64,000 nucleotides of DNA from contig CAWBGG010000009.1 in assembly GCA_963788205.1 (NCBI GenBank), positions 186,001 to 250,000 on the forward strand, read 5' to 3'. Both the position numbers and the translations under genes were made by a program. Positions 17,102 to 27,762 of the stretch are shown piece after piece. The notes under the pieces are model-generated. The model was not told the origin of the DNA, did no database searches, and saw nothing but the letters and a program-made list of their open reading frames with translations. Numbering within the stretch: the first letter of the stretch is position 1; each line of letters opens with the position of its first letter. Source of the DNA: CAVVMA01 sp963788205 (lineage in GTDB: Bacteria > Desulfobacterota > Binatia > Binatales > Binataceae).

Positions 17102-17572
17102 ATGACAACAGCTATTCGTTTAGATGACCTAGAGGGGCTGCGCGCGAAGGTTGGCAAGGAGTGGGGGCCCTGGAGCGATCCGATTGAAGTGACTCAGGAT
17201 AAAATCAACCAGTTTGCCGACGTGACCGGCGATCACCAGTGGATTCATATCGATGTCGAGCGCTGCAAGAAGGAGAGTCCCTTCGGCGGCCCGGTCGCCC
17301 ACGGCTTTCTCACCGTGAGCCTGCTACCGGCATTCAGGGGCCACGACGAGTGGGCGATCACCGGCTTCAGCAACGTCGTGAACTACGGCGCCAACAAGCT
17401 GCGCTTCATCTCGCCCGTCCCCGCCGGAGCGAAGGTCCACGCGCGCTCGCGATTGATCGCTGTCGAGCCGAGGCCGATGGGCGTGATGGTCACCCGCGAG
17501 ACCGAGGTGAGCGTGGTCGGCCAGGAAAAGCCCGCCTTGATCTACGAGGGACTGGCTCTGTTCGTGAAGTGA
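17102..17572 (+). CDS. MaoC-like (R)-specific enoyl-CoA hydratase
   Basis: 156 residues with a single hot-dog fold. The hydratase motif is visible: FADVTGDHQWIHID, holding the catalytic Asp and His, then SPFGGPVAHGFL. The later NYGANKLRFISPVPAG segment is typical of the family. I chose the ATG six bases after GAGGGAG over an in-frame GTG two codons earlier. It would hydrate short or medium enoyl-CoAs; the acyl-CoA pathway is not defined by the neighbours. Confidence 0.92.
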   Translation: MTTAIRLDDLEGLRAKVGKEWGPWSDPIEVTQDKINQFADVTGDHQWIHIDVERCKKESPFGGPVAHGFLTVSLLPAFRGHDEWAITGFSNVVNYGANKLRFISPVPAGAKVHARSRLIAVEPRPMGVMVTRETEVSVVGQEKPALIYEGLALFVK

Positions 17573-17636
17573 GAGTTGCTCCGAGCCGTCGCCGGCCTGC
17601 GCCTTCGCGGACCGCCCCGGCGGGGCGCGAACAAGC

Positions 17637-19788
17637 TTACGGCTTGCGCCATTCGGCAAGGATCGCTCGCACTCTGGCGGCATCCGGATCATCGATCTGA
17701 TCCAAAATCCGCAGGGCTCCTTCGGCGTCGGAGACTGCCTGGGCGCGGTTCCCGGTTGCGGCCAAAGCCAGCGCTCGGTTAAGGAGCGCAGTGCCCTCGC
17801 CACGCCGGTCCCCGATTTCGCGCGCAATCGCTAGGCTCGGCTCGTAGAACTCGATGGCGCGGCGGTGATCCCCGAGCGCGTCGTAGGCGTTGCCCAGGTT
17901 GCATAACGCGTAGCTTTCGCCACGCCGGTCCCCGATTTCGCGCGCGATGGCCAAGCGCTGTTCGTGGAACCCGATGGCGCGGTGGTATTCGCCGAGCGAG
18001 TCGTACGCGACGCCCAGGCTGTTTAGCGCGGTGCCCTCGAAACGCCGGTCCTTGATCTCACGCGCAACTGCCAGAGCTTGTTCGTGGAACTCGATGTCGC
18101 GGCGGTAATCCCCGAGCCGGTGGTAAGCGTTGCCCAAGTTGCCCAACGTGAGACCTTCTGCGGGACGATCCTTCAAGCGCCGGGCAGAGCTCAGAGCGGC
18201 GGCAAGCCACTCGATACGTTGGCGTGGGTGTTGGCGCAAGCCGAGGACCCAGGCGCCAGCGTCGGGGTACTCGATGCAGAGCCTCGCGGCTGAATCGTCT
18301 TGGGCGGCTCGCGCGGCTGCCCACGCCTGACCGGCGCGGATGTTTGCCCATTCGAGGTCGAAGAGAGCCAGCCCCTCAAGGACGTGTGCACCCAGGTAGA
18401 GGTCGTCCGCGCTGGCAAGAACGCCCTTGTAGTGCGCGGCGTGATGGGCTTGACCGGCGGCTCGTTCGGTCTCATCCAAGCGCGAACCCGTAAAGTCGCG
18501 AACGAGGTCGTGCAGCCGGTAGCGATCAGTCGCGGAGTTCCATTGCGCAAGGCTGTACTTCAGCAAGTCGCTGAGCGCATCCCTTGCAGCCCCCGGCGCG
18601 ACTTCCCATACGGCAGCAGCGGCAGGATGGTCGAAGGTGTCCGGGAAGACCGACAGCTCAAGCCAGCGCTTCTGCAGATCGGGACTAAGTAACTGAAAGC
18701 TCGTGGCCAGCGAAAGCTCGATGCCGCTGACATTGAGACGACTCTGGATGTCAGTCATGCGCTCTAGGAAATCGGCGGGGCTGACGTTCCGGCCACTCGG
18801 CGATCGCGCTCGCCGTTGCGCGCAGGGCCTCCGGAAGGTAGCCGCAGCGAGAAGCGAGGTCATTGGTGACTTCTCCGATTCGCGGTGCAATCGTGAGCAG
18901 CAATTCACGCGCCTCCTTGGAAGGAAGCAAACCGAGATCCTTGTCGCAGAGCCCCGGAAGCGTGAAATGCTGGCGCGAGGTGATCAACATCACGCAACCG
19001 CCAGGTGGCATCAGCGGCTCGACCTGCTCCTTGTCGCGCGCATTGTCCATCAGGAGGAGCACGCGCTTGCCGGTCAGCGCCGTTCGATAACACGCTGTTA
19101 GCTCGGCCTCGCTGTCAGGTACCGCAGCTCTTGGATCGTAACGCCTGATCACGTACGCCATTGCCTCGGACCAGGCGAGCGGTCGCTGTCCTGGTCTGTC
19201 ACTCGCATGCGGTGCCCCTTTGAGGTCGAGGTAAAGCTGACCGTCGGGGAATCCGGGAGACAGGCGTTCGGCCAGTTTGAGTGCCAAAGCCGTTTTGCCA
19301 ATTCCACCCATCCCGCGCAGCCCGCAGATTACGGCGCCGCGCTTCGCGGCATCGGCCAATTCGGTGAGTTCCGTCTCGCGGCCGACGAAGTCCGCCGGAA
19401 CCGGCGGAAGGTCGTGCGGGACGGGCGAGCCTACCCCCGAAGCGCCAGGCGACTGAGCAGTCAGCCCGACTTGAAACGTCGGTGAAAATTGGAAGCTCGG
19501 CGAGACCTGAACCTGCGTGCCAGCGCCCTGCTCGGGGTGCGGATCAGCCGCGCTTTCGTCATGCTTCCTGTAGGAAAGGTAAGACCAGACGAGGAGCACC
19601 GCATACAGCAGGACCCAGGCTGTGACCCATATCGAATTGGCCTCAACGAAGCTTACGACAAGAGATGTGCGAATCTGAGGGGGCTTCCCTTGGAGCCAAT
19701 CGTAGACAAAGCTGCCCAACGGGCCAACAAGTCCGATGGCAAAGGCGGTTCCGCCTAGCCCAACGAGAGATTTGTACAGTCGCCACAT
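17637..19788 (-). CDS. Membrane-anchored NB-ARC (STAND) ATPase with TPR repeats, apparent frameshift
   Basis: Two overlapping frames form one 716-codon gene if a single extra base near 18789 is removed. The first part (from 19788) has two hydrophobic segments (about 11-31 and 50-70), a linker, and an NB-ARC module with Walker A GMGGIGKT (159-166), a Walker B-like VLLLMDNA and GYLPEALR. The second part resumes with NVSPADFLERM and carries winged-helix-like and TPR regions; at least four nearly identical 40-residue repeats (FHEQ-x2-A-x-AREI-x-DRR) end the protein. It is a STAND switch with a sensor-like repeat tail, facing the cytoplasm. A sequencing error or a real pseudogene are both possible. 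Confidence 0.75.
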
Positions 19789-19911
19789 AAAAGCGATGAG
19801 CCAGAGGCTTTCCTATACACCAACCGGCCTGTGTTCGCACGGTCGCATCCCGGCCCAAGAATGGCCTTGTGTAAGCTTTGTTCACATCACATGATGCGAA
19901 AAGGAGAACCC

Positions 19912-20814
19912 ATGACGTACGAACAGATTCTCTACGAGGTTCGCGACAACATCCTGACGATCACGCTCAACCGGCCCGAGAAGCTCAACGCCTTTACCAA
20001 CCAGATGATGGCTGAGATGCTCGATGCGCTCGACCGCTCCGATGCCGATGACGAAGTGCGGGCGATAATCGTGACCGGCGCAGGACGCGGCTTTTGCGCC
20101 GGCGCCGACCTGTCCGCCGGCGGCCGCGCCTTTGATTATGCCGCGCGAGCGGACCGTCCCGAGAAGCAGGGCGCGATGCGCGCCGACGGCAGCGTCGATT
20201 GGAGCAGCGAATCGGTTCGCGACGGCGGCGGGCGCATCGCACTGCGCGTCTTCCGGTCGCTCAAGCCGATTATCGCCGCGGTCAACGGAGCGGCGGTGGG
20301 CGTCGGCGTCACGATGCAACTGCCGATGGACGTGCGGATTGCCGCCGACGATGCGCGCTTCGGGTTCGTCTTCGCGCGGCGCGGGATCGTGCCCGAGGCC
20401 TGCTCGAGCTGGTTTTTGCCGCGCGTGGTCGGCATCTCGCGCGCGCTGGAATGGACCTTCAGCGGGCGGGTTTTCCCGGCGCAAGAGGCGTTCGAATCCG
20501 GTCTGGTCAGTAAACTCTACAAAAAGGATGAGCTGATTCCGGCGGCGCGAGCGCTGGCCCGCGAGATCGCGGATAATACGGCGCCGGTGTCGGTGGCGCT
20601 GACGCGCCAGATGCTATGGCAGATGCTCGGCGCGAACCATCCGATGGAAGCCCACAAGATCGACAGCCGCGCGATCTTCGCGCGCGGCGCTTCCGCCGAC
20701 GCCAAAGAGGGCGTCAGCTCGTTCCTCGAAAAGCGCCCGGCAAAATTCTCCAATCGCGTCTCAAAGGACATGCCCTCGTTCTTTCCCTGGTCAAAGGAAC
20801 CCAAATACGAGTGA
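19912..20814 (+). CDS. Enoyl-CoA hydratase/isomerase family protein
   Basis: 300 residues; AAGGAG seven bases upstream fixes this ATG. Crotonase-fold blocks are present: ITLNRPEKLNAFT, G-A-G-x-G-FCAGADLS (oxyanion-hole Gly), AAVNGAAVGVGVTMQLPMD and the downstream FGFVFARRGIVPE. In the last, Glu fits the catalytic position of hydratases. It probably hydrates 2-enoyl-CoA in fatty-acid or aromatic-acid catabolism; the substrate is not evident. It is divergent from the NB-ARC gene and followed by a separate membrane protein. Confidence 0.9.
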   Translation: MTYEQILYEVRDNILTITLNRPEKLNAFTNQMMAEMLDALDRSDADDEVRAIIVTGAGRGFCAGADLSAGGRAFDYAARADRPEKQGAMRADGSVDWSSESVRDGGGRIALRVFRSLKPIIAAVNGAAVGVGVTMQLPMDVRIAADDARFGFVFARRGIVPEACSSWFLPRVVGISRALEWTFSGRVFPAQEAFESGLVSKLYKKDELIPAARALAREIADNTAPVSVALTRQMLWQMLGANHPMEAHKIDSRAIFARGASADAKEGVSSFLEKRPAKFSNRVSKDMPSFFPWSKEPKYE

Positions 20815-20934
20815 CGCGCGGCGATTGCGAGCGCGCCGGAGCCGCGAGTCTCCGGCAGCGGACACACCCAGCTTGATACGCGGCTTGATACGCGCACAAT
20901 TGCCGCATAATCTCGCCGCAATCGGAGGTACGCG

Positions 20935-21351
20935 ATGGGCGACGAACGCGAGCGGGGCACTTTCCTGACCGTGATGGCGGCGCTGTTGGCGCTGCTGGCG
21001 CTTTCCAACTTCACCAAGCCGCTGCAGCATCTGCGGCAGCCGGACCACTTGGGAATCGTAATCTTTGGCGTGCGTTTCCAGCGCTTTCTGTCCAATCTGA
21101 TCCTCGGACCGTTGATGGGGCTGGTGGTGGGCTTGTATGCATGGGGAATCTGGAAGCTCAGATCATGGGTCGTGCCGCTCTCGATCGTGTATGCCTTCTA
21201 TGTGCCGCTTAATCTCGTGCTCTTTTGGTGGCGCAATGGCGGTTCCGGCGCCCGGCCGCTGGGCTTCATGCTCTTCTATCTTACTTTTGCGTTCACCGGC
21301 TCGATCGGTACGGCGTTGTACATCGCGTACCATCGCGACAAGCTGGCGTAG
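20935..21351 (+). CDS. Four-TM membrane protein, unknown function
   Basis: 138 residues preceded by GGAGGT. Four hydrophobic stretches are visible, at about 10-23, 52-72, 77-96 and 106-129, with short loops. No known domain or catalytic motif. It precedes yacG and the lpxA-like gene in the same direction and might be cotranscribed with them. Confidence 0.7.
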   Translation: MGDERERGTFLTVMAALLALLALSNFTKPLQHLRQPDHLGIVIFGVRFQRFLSNLILGPLMGLVVGLYAWGIWKLRSWVVPLSIVYAFYVPLNLVLFWWRNGGSGARPLGFMLFYLTFAFTGSIGTALYIAYHRDKLA

Positions 21352-21365
21352 CATGGTGCTTCGCG

Positions 21366-21554
21366 ATGCGCTGTCCGATCTGCCGCAAGCCCGCCGACTC
21401 CTCGCGCTCCAATCTTTTCCGGCCGTTTTGCTCGGAGCGTTGCCGCGATATCGACTTGGGCCAATGGGCCGGTGAGAGCTATCGCGTGCCCGGCGGCAAG
21501 GTCGAAGACCGCGAGCATCCCGACGACCTGAAGAAAAAGAAGCTCCTCAATTGA
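21366..21554 (+). CDS. yacG: DNA gyrase inhibitor YacG, zinc-binding
   Basis: 62 residues. The zinc finger Cys3-x2-Cys6 and Cys22-x3-Cys26 is intact, followed by the signature R-C-R-D-I-D-L-G-x-W and the acidic/basic tail of YacG. In E. coli this protein binds GyrB and blocks DNA binding. Its stop overlaps the TTG start of the next gene by four bases. Confidence 0.88.
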   Translation: MRCPICRKPADSSRSNLFRPFCSERCRDIDLGQWAGESYRVPGGKVEDREHPDDLKKKKLLN

Positions 21555-22432
21555 GCGGCAAATCCGGCGAGATCCCCGGGCAAGTTCCCGCCGAGATTCC
21601 CGGCGGGAATCCGCCGGACGCGCCCGCCCGGGTGCATCCGAGCGCTGTCGTCGGTCCCGAAGTCGAGCTGGCTGCGGGCGTCGAAATCGGCCCGCTGTGC
21701 CTGCTCGACGGGCCAATCCGGATCGGCACCGGCACGCGGCTCATCGGCCACGTCACGATTCTCGGCGATACGCAACTCGGGACGCACAACGTGTTGCATC
21801 CCAACGTCGTGATCGGCGACGAACCCCAGGACCTGACTTACTCGGGGGCGCCGCGCGCCGTGCGGATCGGCAATCGCAACGTTTTTCGCGAAGGCGTGAC
21901 GGTGCATCGCGGATCCGAGCGCGGCGAAGTCACGATTCTTGGCGACCGCAACTTTCTGATGAGTAACGCGCACGTCGCGCACGATTGCAGGGTCGGCAAC
22001 GCGGTGATCCTCGCCAACGGCGCGCTGCTGGGCGGATGGGTCGAGGTCGGCGACCTGGCGTTTATCTCGGGCAACTGCGTGGTGCATCAGTATTGCCGGG
22101 TCGGACGGCTCGCGATGATGCGCGGCGGCAGCCGGACCGCCCGGGACATCCCGCCCTTTTGCATCGCGGATTACCTGCACACGCTGCGCGGAATCAATGT
22201 GGTGGGCCTGCGGCGCGCCGGCTTCAAGCCGGCCGCCATCGCGGCGCTCAGAAAAGCGTATCGCGCGCTGTTCGGCGCGCGGCGGAACTTGAAGCTCGCG
22301 ATTGAAGAACTGCTGAGCCAGGGCGAGGTCACGCCTGAAGTCGCCGAGTTAATCGGCTTCATCCGCGCCTCGAAACGCGGCGTTGCATTTGGATTGGCGC
22401 GCGGTAGCGGCTCAGCCGAAACTGACGAGTAA
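21551..22432 (+). CDS. lpxA: Acyl-ACP--UDP-N-acetylglucosamine O-acyltransferase (LpxA) or close homologue
   Basis: 293 residues, TTG start coupled to yacG. A left-handed beta helix of hexapeptide repeats begins near residue 28. The LpxA signature GDEPQDLTYSG and the catalytic-His segment AHVAHDC are present, followed by the C-terminal helical domain (GLRRAGF, IEELL). It would catalyse the first step of lipid A synthesis. A Pro-rich extension of about 25 residues at the N-terminus is unusual. No lpxB, lpxD or fabZ is adjacent, so a specialised acyltransferase of the same family cannot be excluded. Confidence 0.82.
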   Translation: MSGKSGEIPGQVPAEIPGGNPPDAPARVHPSAVVGPEVELAAGVEIGPLCLLDGPIRIGTGTRLIGHVTILGDTQLGTHNVLHPNVVIGDEPQDLTYSGAPRAVRIGNRNVFREGVTVHRGSERGEVTILGDRNFLMSNAHVAHDCRVGNAVILANGALLGGWVEVGDLAFISGNCVVHQYCRVGRLAMMRGGSRTARDIPPFCIADYLHTLRGINVVGLRRAGFKPAAIAALRKAYRALFGARRNLKLAIEELLSQGEVTPEVAELIGFIRASKRGVAFGLARGSGSAETDE

Positions 22433-22513
22433 GCCAAGAGAGCAGGGCGGTTCACGGTGCGCGCGCCGAAATCTCGGCTTGCTACGCGGGCAGCGCATCA
22501 ATAAGGATCAGAT

Positions 22514-22975
22514 ATGCGTGTCCGCTCCCGATTTCTCGTCGGCGCATGTGTGATCGCCGCCGCAATCGCGTATTTGATCGTTACCGCCATCCGCAACACC
22601 GCCGAATACTATCTCACCGTCGATGAGGTCGGCGTGCGCCGCGCCGAGCTGGAGGGTCAGGCGCTGCGAATCGCGGGCCGCGTCAAGCCCGGCAGCGTGA
22701 GCTGGGACCCGCGGACCCTGACGCTCGCGTTCGCCATCGCCGCGATTCCCGATCCCGCTGCCGCCACCAGCGGCGTTCAGCCGGCTGCGGCCGTGTCGCC
22801 CGTGTCGTTCGATGTCGTGTGCAGGGGCCAGCCCAAGCCCGACATGTTCGCGGAGGGCCACGACGTGATCGTCGAGGGCAGGCTCGGCGCCGGCAACGCG
22901 ATTACCGCCAGCCAGGTGCTCACGAGCTGCCCGTCTAAATACACCCCCAAGGAGCCCAAAGGCCCGCCGGGTTAG
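22514..22975 (+). CDS. ccmE: Cytochrome c maturation protein CcmE, Cys-type
   Basis: 153 residues: one N-terminal membrane anchor (about 6-24) and a periplasmic OB-fold haem chaperone. The usual haem-binding His motif is replaced by CPSKY near the C-terminus, the C-x3-Y variant known from Desulfovibrio-type and archaeal CcmE. It hands haem from CcmABCD to CcmF. An Ala/Pro-rich insert (about 77-95) interrupts the barrel. The rest of the ccm cluster begins 943 bases downstream, separated by a regulator gene. Confidence 0.88.
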   Translation: MRVRSRFLVGACVIAAAIAYLIVTAIRNTAEYYLTVDEVGVRRAELEGQALRIAGRVKPGSVSWDPRTLTLAFAIAAIPDPAAATSGVQPAAAVSPVSFDVVCRGQPKPDMFAEGHDVIVEGRLGAGNAITASQVLTSCPSKYTPKEPKGPPG

Positions 22976-23014
22976 CTCCTTCGGCGGCTGGCGCGCCGGG
23001 GGCAATTTTCCGGG

Positions 23015-23052
23015 TTGACATAGCGGCGTCCATTCTGTAGAAAAAATCTACA
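23015..23052 (+). promoter_or_regulatory. Promoter-like element with TGTAGA/TCTACA inverted repeat
   Basis: TTGACA (23015-23020) is followed 17 bases later by a TAGAAA-like -10, overlapping the inverted repeat TGTAGA-N5-TCTACA (23036-23052). It lies in the 455-base gene-free gap between ccmE and the HTH gene at 23431. A related GTAGAAAAATCTA sequence occurs near 56852-56865. Confidence 0.5.
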
Positions 23053-23220
23053 ACTTGTAGGTATCGAGCCAGTGGCCGTGCCGGACCGGCCATCCTCGAT
23101 CTCCTGGACAGTAGCCAAGCTCCCCCTGCCGGCATCGCCGGGCCCCCTCCTGGCCCGGCGGGGCCGCGCCTGTCGGCGCCCAGGCGCGCGGCCCGCGAAG
23201 AAATGGCTGGCGCCAGGTTT

Positions 23221-23262
23221 ACGCTATCCAACCCCTGCCCGCCGACCTGATATGTTCGCCAG
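23221..23262 (+). repeat. Direct repeat copy 1 (CTGATATGTT element)
   Basis: A roughly 40-base stretch (CGCT-x-TCCAACC, a C/G-rich run, then CTGATATGTT) that recurs at 23841-23884 with about 80 percent identity by eye. The remainder of the 22976-23430 gap is GC-rich, with hairpins such as GGGCC-x8-GGCCC near 23140, and holds no gene I can support. Confidence 0.5.
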
Positions 23263-23430
23263 CAACGGGTCTCCGGGGCCGTTCGATTGGCAAAGGCCGG
23301 TACGTGGTATATGCTGCCATGTAGTGGGGGACGACGAGTGGCGCGAGCGAGGCTGCTCAGGCGGCGGAAATGGATGGATCGGCAGGGAAATTTTCCTCGC
23401 CCAGGCGATCGCGCTCGGCACAGGCGTGAG

Positions 23431-23808
23431 ATGAAGACCGTGACTTTTTCGATCCGGCCTCTAAGCAACGTGATGGCGGACTTCGCCGAGACGTTCGAGG
23501 CGGTTCGCACGGGCCGACGAATCCACAGAGCGCGGCGTGATGAGGTTGGCTTCACGAGCATCGAAGCCGCACGCAATTTTCTCACGCGCGAGAGACTTGC
23601 CTTGCTCAGAACGATCCGGCTGCGCCATCCGGGCTCGCTATATGAGCTCGCGAAAATGTTGAAGCGCGACTTCAAGAATGTGCAGGAAGACATCCGGATT
23701 CTCGAGCGGCACGGCCTGGTGCGAATCGCCCGGCAGCCACGCGGGAAGCGCAAGGTGAAGGTGCCGCGAGTCCCCTTCGAGGAGATCGCGCTGAAGATAG
23801 CGATCTAG
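23431..23808 (+). CDS. HTH transcriptional regulator, HVO_A0114-like
   Basis: 125 residues. A winged HTH occupies the C-terminal two-thirds: LRTIRLRHPGSLYELAKML, then RDFKNVQEDIRILERHGLV and a basic wing (RQPRGKRKVKVP). The order matches HVO_A0114-type regulators, some of which are antitoxins. No partner toxin is seen. A paralogue is at 54976-55344. It interrupts the ccm genes and might regulate them, or be a later insertion. Confidence 0.75.
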   Translation: MKTVTFSIRPLSNVMADFAETFEAVRTGRRIHRARRDEVGFTSIEAARNFLTRERLALLRTIRLRHPGSLYELAKMLKRDFKNVQEDIRILERHGLVRIARQPRGKRKVKVPRVPFEEIALKIAI

Positions 23809-23840
23809 GATTAGCGCCAGGCAGTCATCGGCGGGCTGAA

Positions 23841-23884
23841 AAGACGCTCTCCAACCTGCCGCCCGCCGCCTGATATGTTTGCGA
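23841..23884 (+). repeat. Direct repeat copy 2 (CTGATATGTT element)
   Basis: Second copy of the 23221-23262 stretch, ending 34 bases before ccmF. It may be a regulator-binding site or leftover of the insertion that placed the HTH gene here. Confidence 0.5.
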
Positions 23885-23918
23885 TCAACTGAATGTTGGA
23901 TTTCGAGGTGAGCTCTCA

Positions 23919-25937
<2,019 letters not shown>

Positions 25938-25940
25938 GGC

Positions 25941-26579
25941 GTGAAGCGCGCCACCGCTATCGGGCGGGGTATCGCGCTCGCCGCACTGGTGACCCTCGGT
26001 TCGTATCGCCTCGTTATCGCCGCGCCAGCGGAGCCCGACGCTGCGGCATCGCCGAAAGGCAAAGCGGCGGGATTCGCCGCGGATGCGTCGGCGGAGGCCG
26101 GCCGCCTGCTGCAACGGGTGATGGCCTCTATCGCCCATGTCTCGATGTTCGCTGGCGCTCCCCAAAAAACCGGCCCGGGCGAGATGCAGGAGGTATGCGA
26201 AGGGCTCACGTGTCAATGCGGATGCGGCCTCACGGTCGCCAACTGCAACCATCCCACCTGCCCGTTCGCTGTTCCGTTGCGCACGGAAATCGACGGGATG
26301 ATGAAGGACGGCATGTCGCGCGTTGCGATCGTCGCCAGCTTCCGCCAGAAATACGGCGAGAAGATTCTTTCCGCGCCCACCACCGAAGGCTTCAATATCC
26401 TGGCCTGGGTCATGCCGTTCGCTGCGCTGTTTGGCGGCGCGGTGCTGATTCTGGTCGCGGTCGGGCGCGGGCGTCCGGCCACGCCCGCGCCGCAGAGCCC
26501 GCCGCCTCAATCCGGAGGCCGTGAGGCCGATCCGCGCTTGAAGAAGCTGCTGGAGCGCGAGCTGCGCGAGCGATTCTAG
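25941..26579 (+). CDS. ccmH: CcmH/NrfF-family thiol protein
   Basis: 212 residues from a GTG start. A signal-like N-terminus precedes the family block EVCEGLTCQCGCGLTVANCNH, in place of the usual LRCxxCQ, followed by the three-helix domain and a C-terminal membrane segment (about 151-172). It should reduce apocytochrome Cys pairs for haem ligation. The extra Cys residues (five within 18 positions) are unusual but known in delta-type homologues. No ccmG-like thioredoxin gene is in the cluster. Confidence 0.85.
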   Translation: MKRATAIGRGIALAALVTLGSYRLVIAAPAEPDAAASPKGKAAGFAADASAEAGRLLQRVMASIAHVSMFAGAPQKTGPGEMQEVCEGLTCQCGCGLTVANCNHPTCPFAVPLRTEIDGMMKDGMSRVAIVASFRQKYGEKILSAPTTEGFNILAWVMPFAALFGGAVLILVAVGRGRPATPAPQSPPPQSGGREADPRLKKLLERELRERF

Positions 26580-26599
26580 GCAGAGATGGCGCGACGCTC

Positions 26600-27070
26600 G
26601 TGATCTATCTCGCCGCATTGCTGGTGGTCGCCGGCGTGGCGTTGTACGTGGCCGCGCCGCTGGTCGGCGAGCGCCCCGAAAAGGGCGAGGGCGTTGCGCA
26701 CGACGCCGAGCTGGAACGCGTTACGCACGAGCGGTCGCTGGCCGTGCAGGCGCTCACCGAGCTCGAGTTCGATCGCGAAATGAACAAGCTCTCCGGCGAA
26801 GATTACCGGGTACTGCGCGCCCCGCTGGAGGCGCGCGCGCTCGCGGCGATGACCCAGCTCGAACGGCTGCGCGCCGAACATCGCGCCGACGCCGCCGCGG
26901 CTCGCGAGGCGCTGCGCGTGCTGCCTGCGCCCAAGCCGGTGGAGCGGCGCTTGCGCCGCGTGGTTTACTGTTCGCAATGCGGCGGCCGGGTCCGTGCCGA
27001 CGCGAGTTTCTGCATCGAATGCGGCGCCGCGCTCAATCCGATCAAGAGCCTCGCGATGCAGGCCGACTGA
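26600..27070 (+). CDS. Zinc-ribbon membrane protein of the ccm cluster (CcmI-like position)
   Basis: 156 residues from a GTG. One N-terminal TM (about 2-19), a helical Glu/Arg-rich middle (ALTELEFDREMNKLS, ARALAAMTQLERLR) as in the N-terminal part of CcmI, then a C-terminal double-Cys zinc ribbon (CSQCGGRVRADASFCIECG). The combination suggests a truncated CcmI-like assembly factor, although ribbon-bearing proteins of this sort are poorly characterised. It overlaps ccmA by one base. Confidence 0.7.
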   Translation: MIYLAALLVVAGVALYVAAPLVGERPEKGEGVAHDAELERVTHERSLAVQALTELEFDREMNKLSGEDYRVLRAPLEARALAAMTQLERLRAEHRADAAAAREALRVLPAPKPVERRLRRVVYCSQCGGRVRADASFCIECGAALNPIKSLAMQAD

Positions 27071-27762
27071 TGCTGTCAGCGATTATCGAAGCGCGCGAAT
27101 TGGGCAGGAATTTCGGCGCGACGCCGGTCCTGCGCGCGGTCGATCTCCGGCTCGAACGCGGCGGCGGAGCGATCGTGACCGGAATCAACGGCGCCGGCAA
27201 ATCGACGCTGCTGCGGCTGCTCGCCGGAATCGCGGCCCCGAGCCACGGCCACGCGCTGCTCTTCGGGATGGAGGCCAACCGGCTTCCCGCCGCGCATCGC
27301 CGCCGTATCGGCCTGATGACGCATCAGAGCTTCCTTTACCCGAACCTGACCGCGCGCGAGAACCTGGAATTTTACGGCTCGCTATACGAACTGCGCTCGC
27401 CGCACGACGCGGCAGAACGATGGCTCGAGCGGGTCGGCCTCGCGGCGGCCGCCGACGAGCGCGTGCGCGCGCTCTCGCGCGGGATGGAACAGCGGCTGTC
27501 GGCGGCGCGCGCGATGTTGCACGAACCCGACGCGCTCCTGATGGACGAGCCGTTCGCCGGCCTCGACAGCGGCGGCGTATCGATCGTCGCGACGCTGATC
27601 AAGGAAGCGATCGCGCGCAAATGTGCGGTGCTGATCACGGCGCATGGCGCTCCCGCGATCGCAGGCGTCGAGCTGGAACGCTTCGAGCTGGAGCGCGGCC
27701 GCCTGATTGTGCCGAAGCCGGAAACCCGCACCGGACGGCTGCGTTCGCTGTTGGGTGGATGA
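27070..27762 (+). CDS. ccmA: Haem exporter ATP-binding protein CcmA
   Basis: 230 residues. ABC motifs are present: Walker A GINGAGKST (about 41-49), a signature near ALSRGMEQRLSAARAML and Walker B ALLMDEPFAGLD. Together with CcmB and CcmC it energises release of holo-CcmE from the CcmCD complex. The start is the ATG overlapping the previous stop; ATGA overlap with ccmB follows. Confidence 0.93.
   Translation: MLSAIIEARELGRNFGATPVLRAVDLRLERGGGAIVTGINGAGKSTLLRLLAGIAAPSHGHALLFGMEANRLPAAHRRRIGLMTHQSFLYPNLTARENLEFYGSLYELRSPHDAAERWLERVGLAAAADERVRALSRGMEQRLSAARAMLHEPDALLMDEPFAGLDSGGVSIVATLIKEAIARKCAVLITAHGAPAIAGVELERFELERGRLIVPKPETRTGRLRSLLGG

Noticed and set aside
23431..23808. HTH gene as antitoxin of a TumE-like pair
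   Set aside because: No DUF6516-like or other small toxin gene lies beside either HTH paralogue.
26994..27758. Long N-terminal extension of ccmB
   Set aside because: It is the shadow of ccmA; the ATGA overlap at 27759 gives a normal CcmB.
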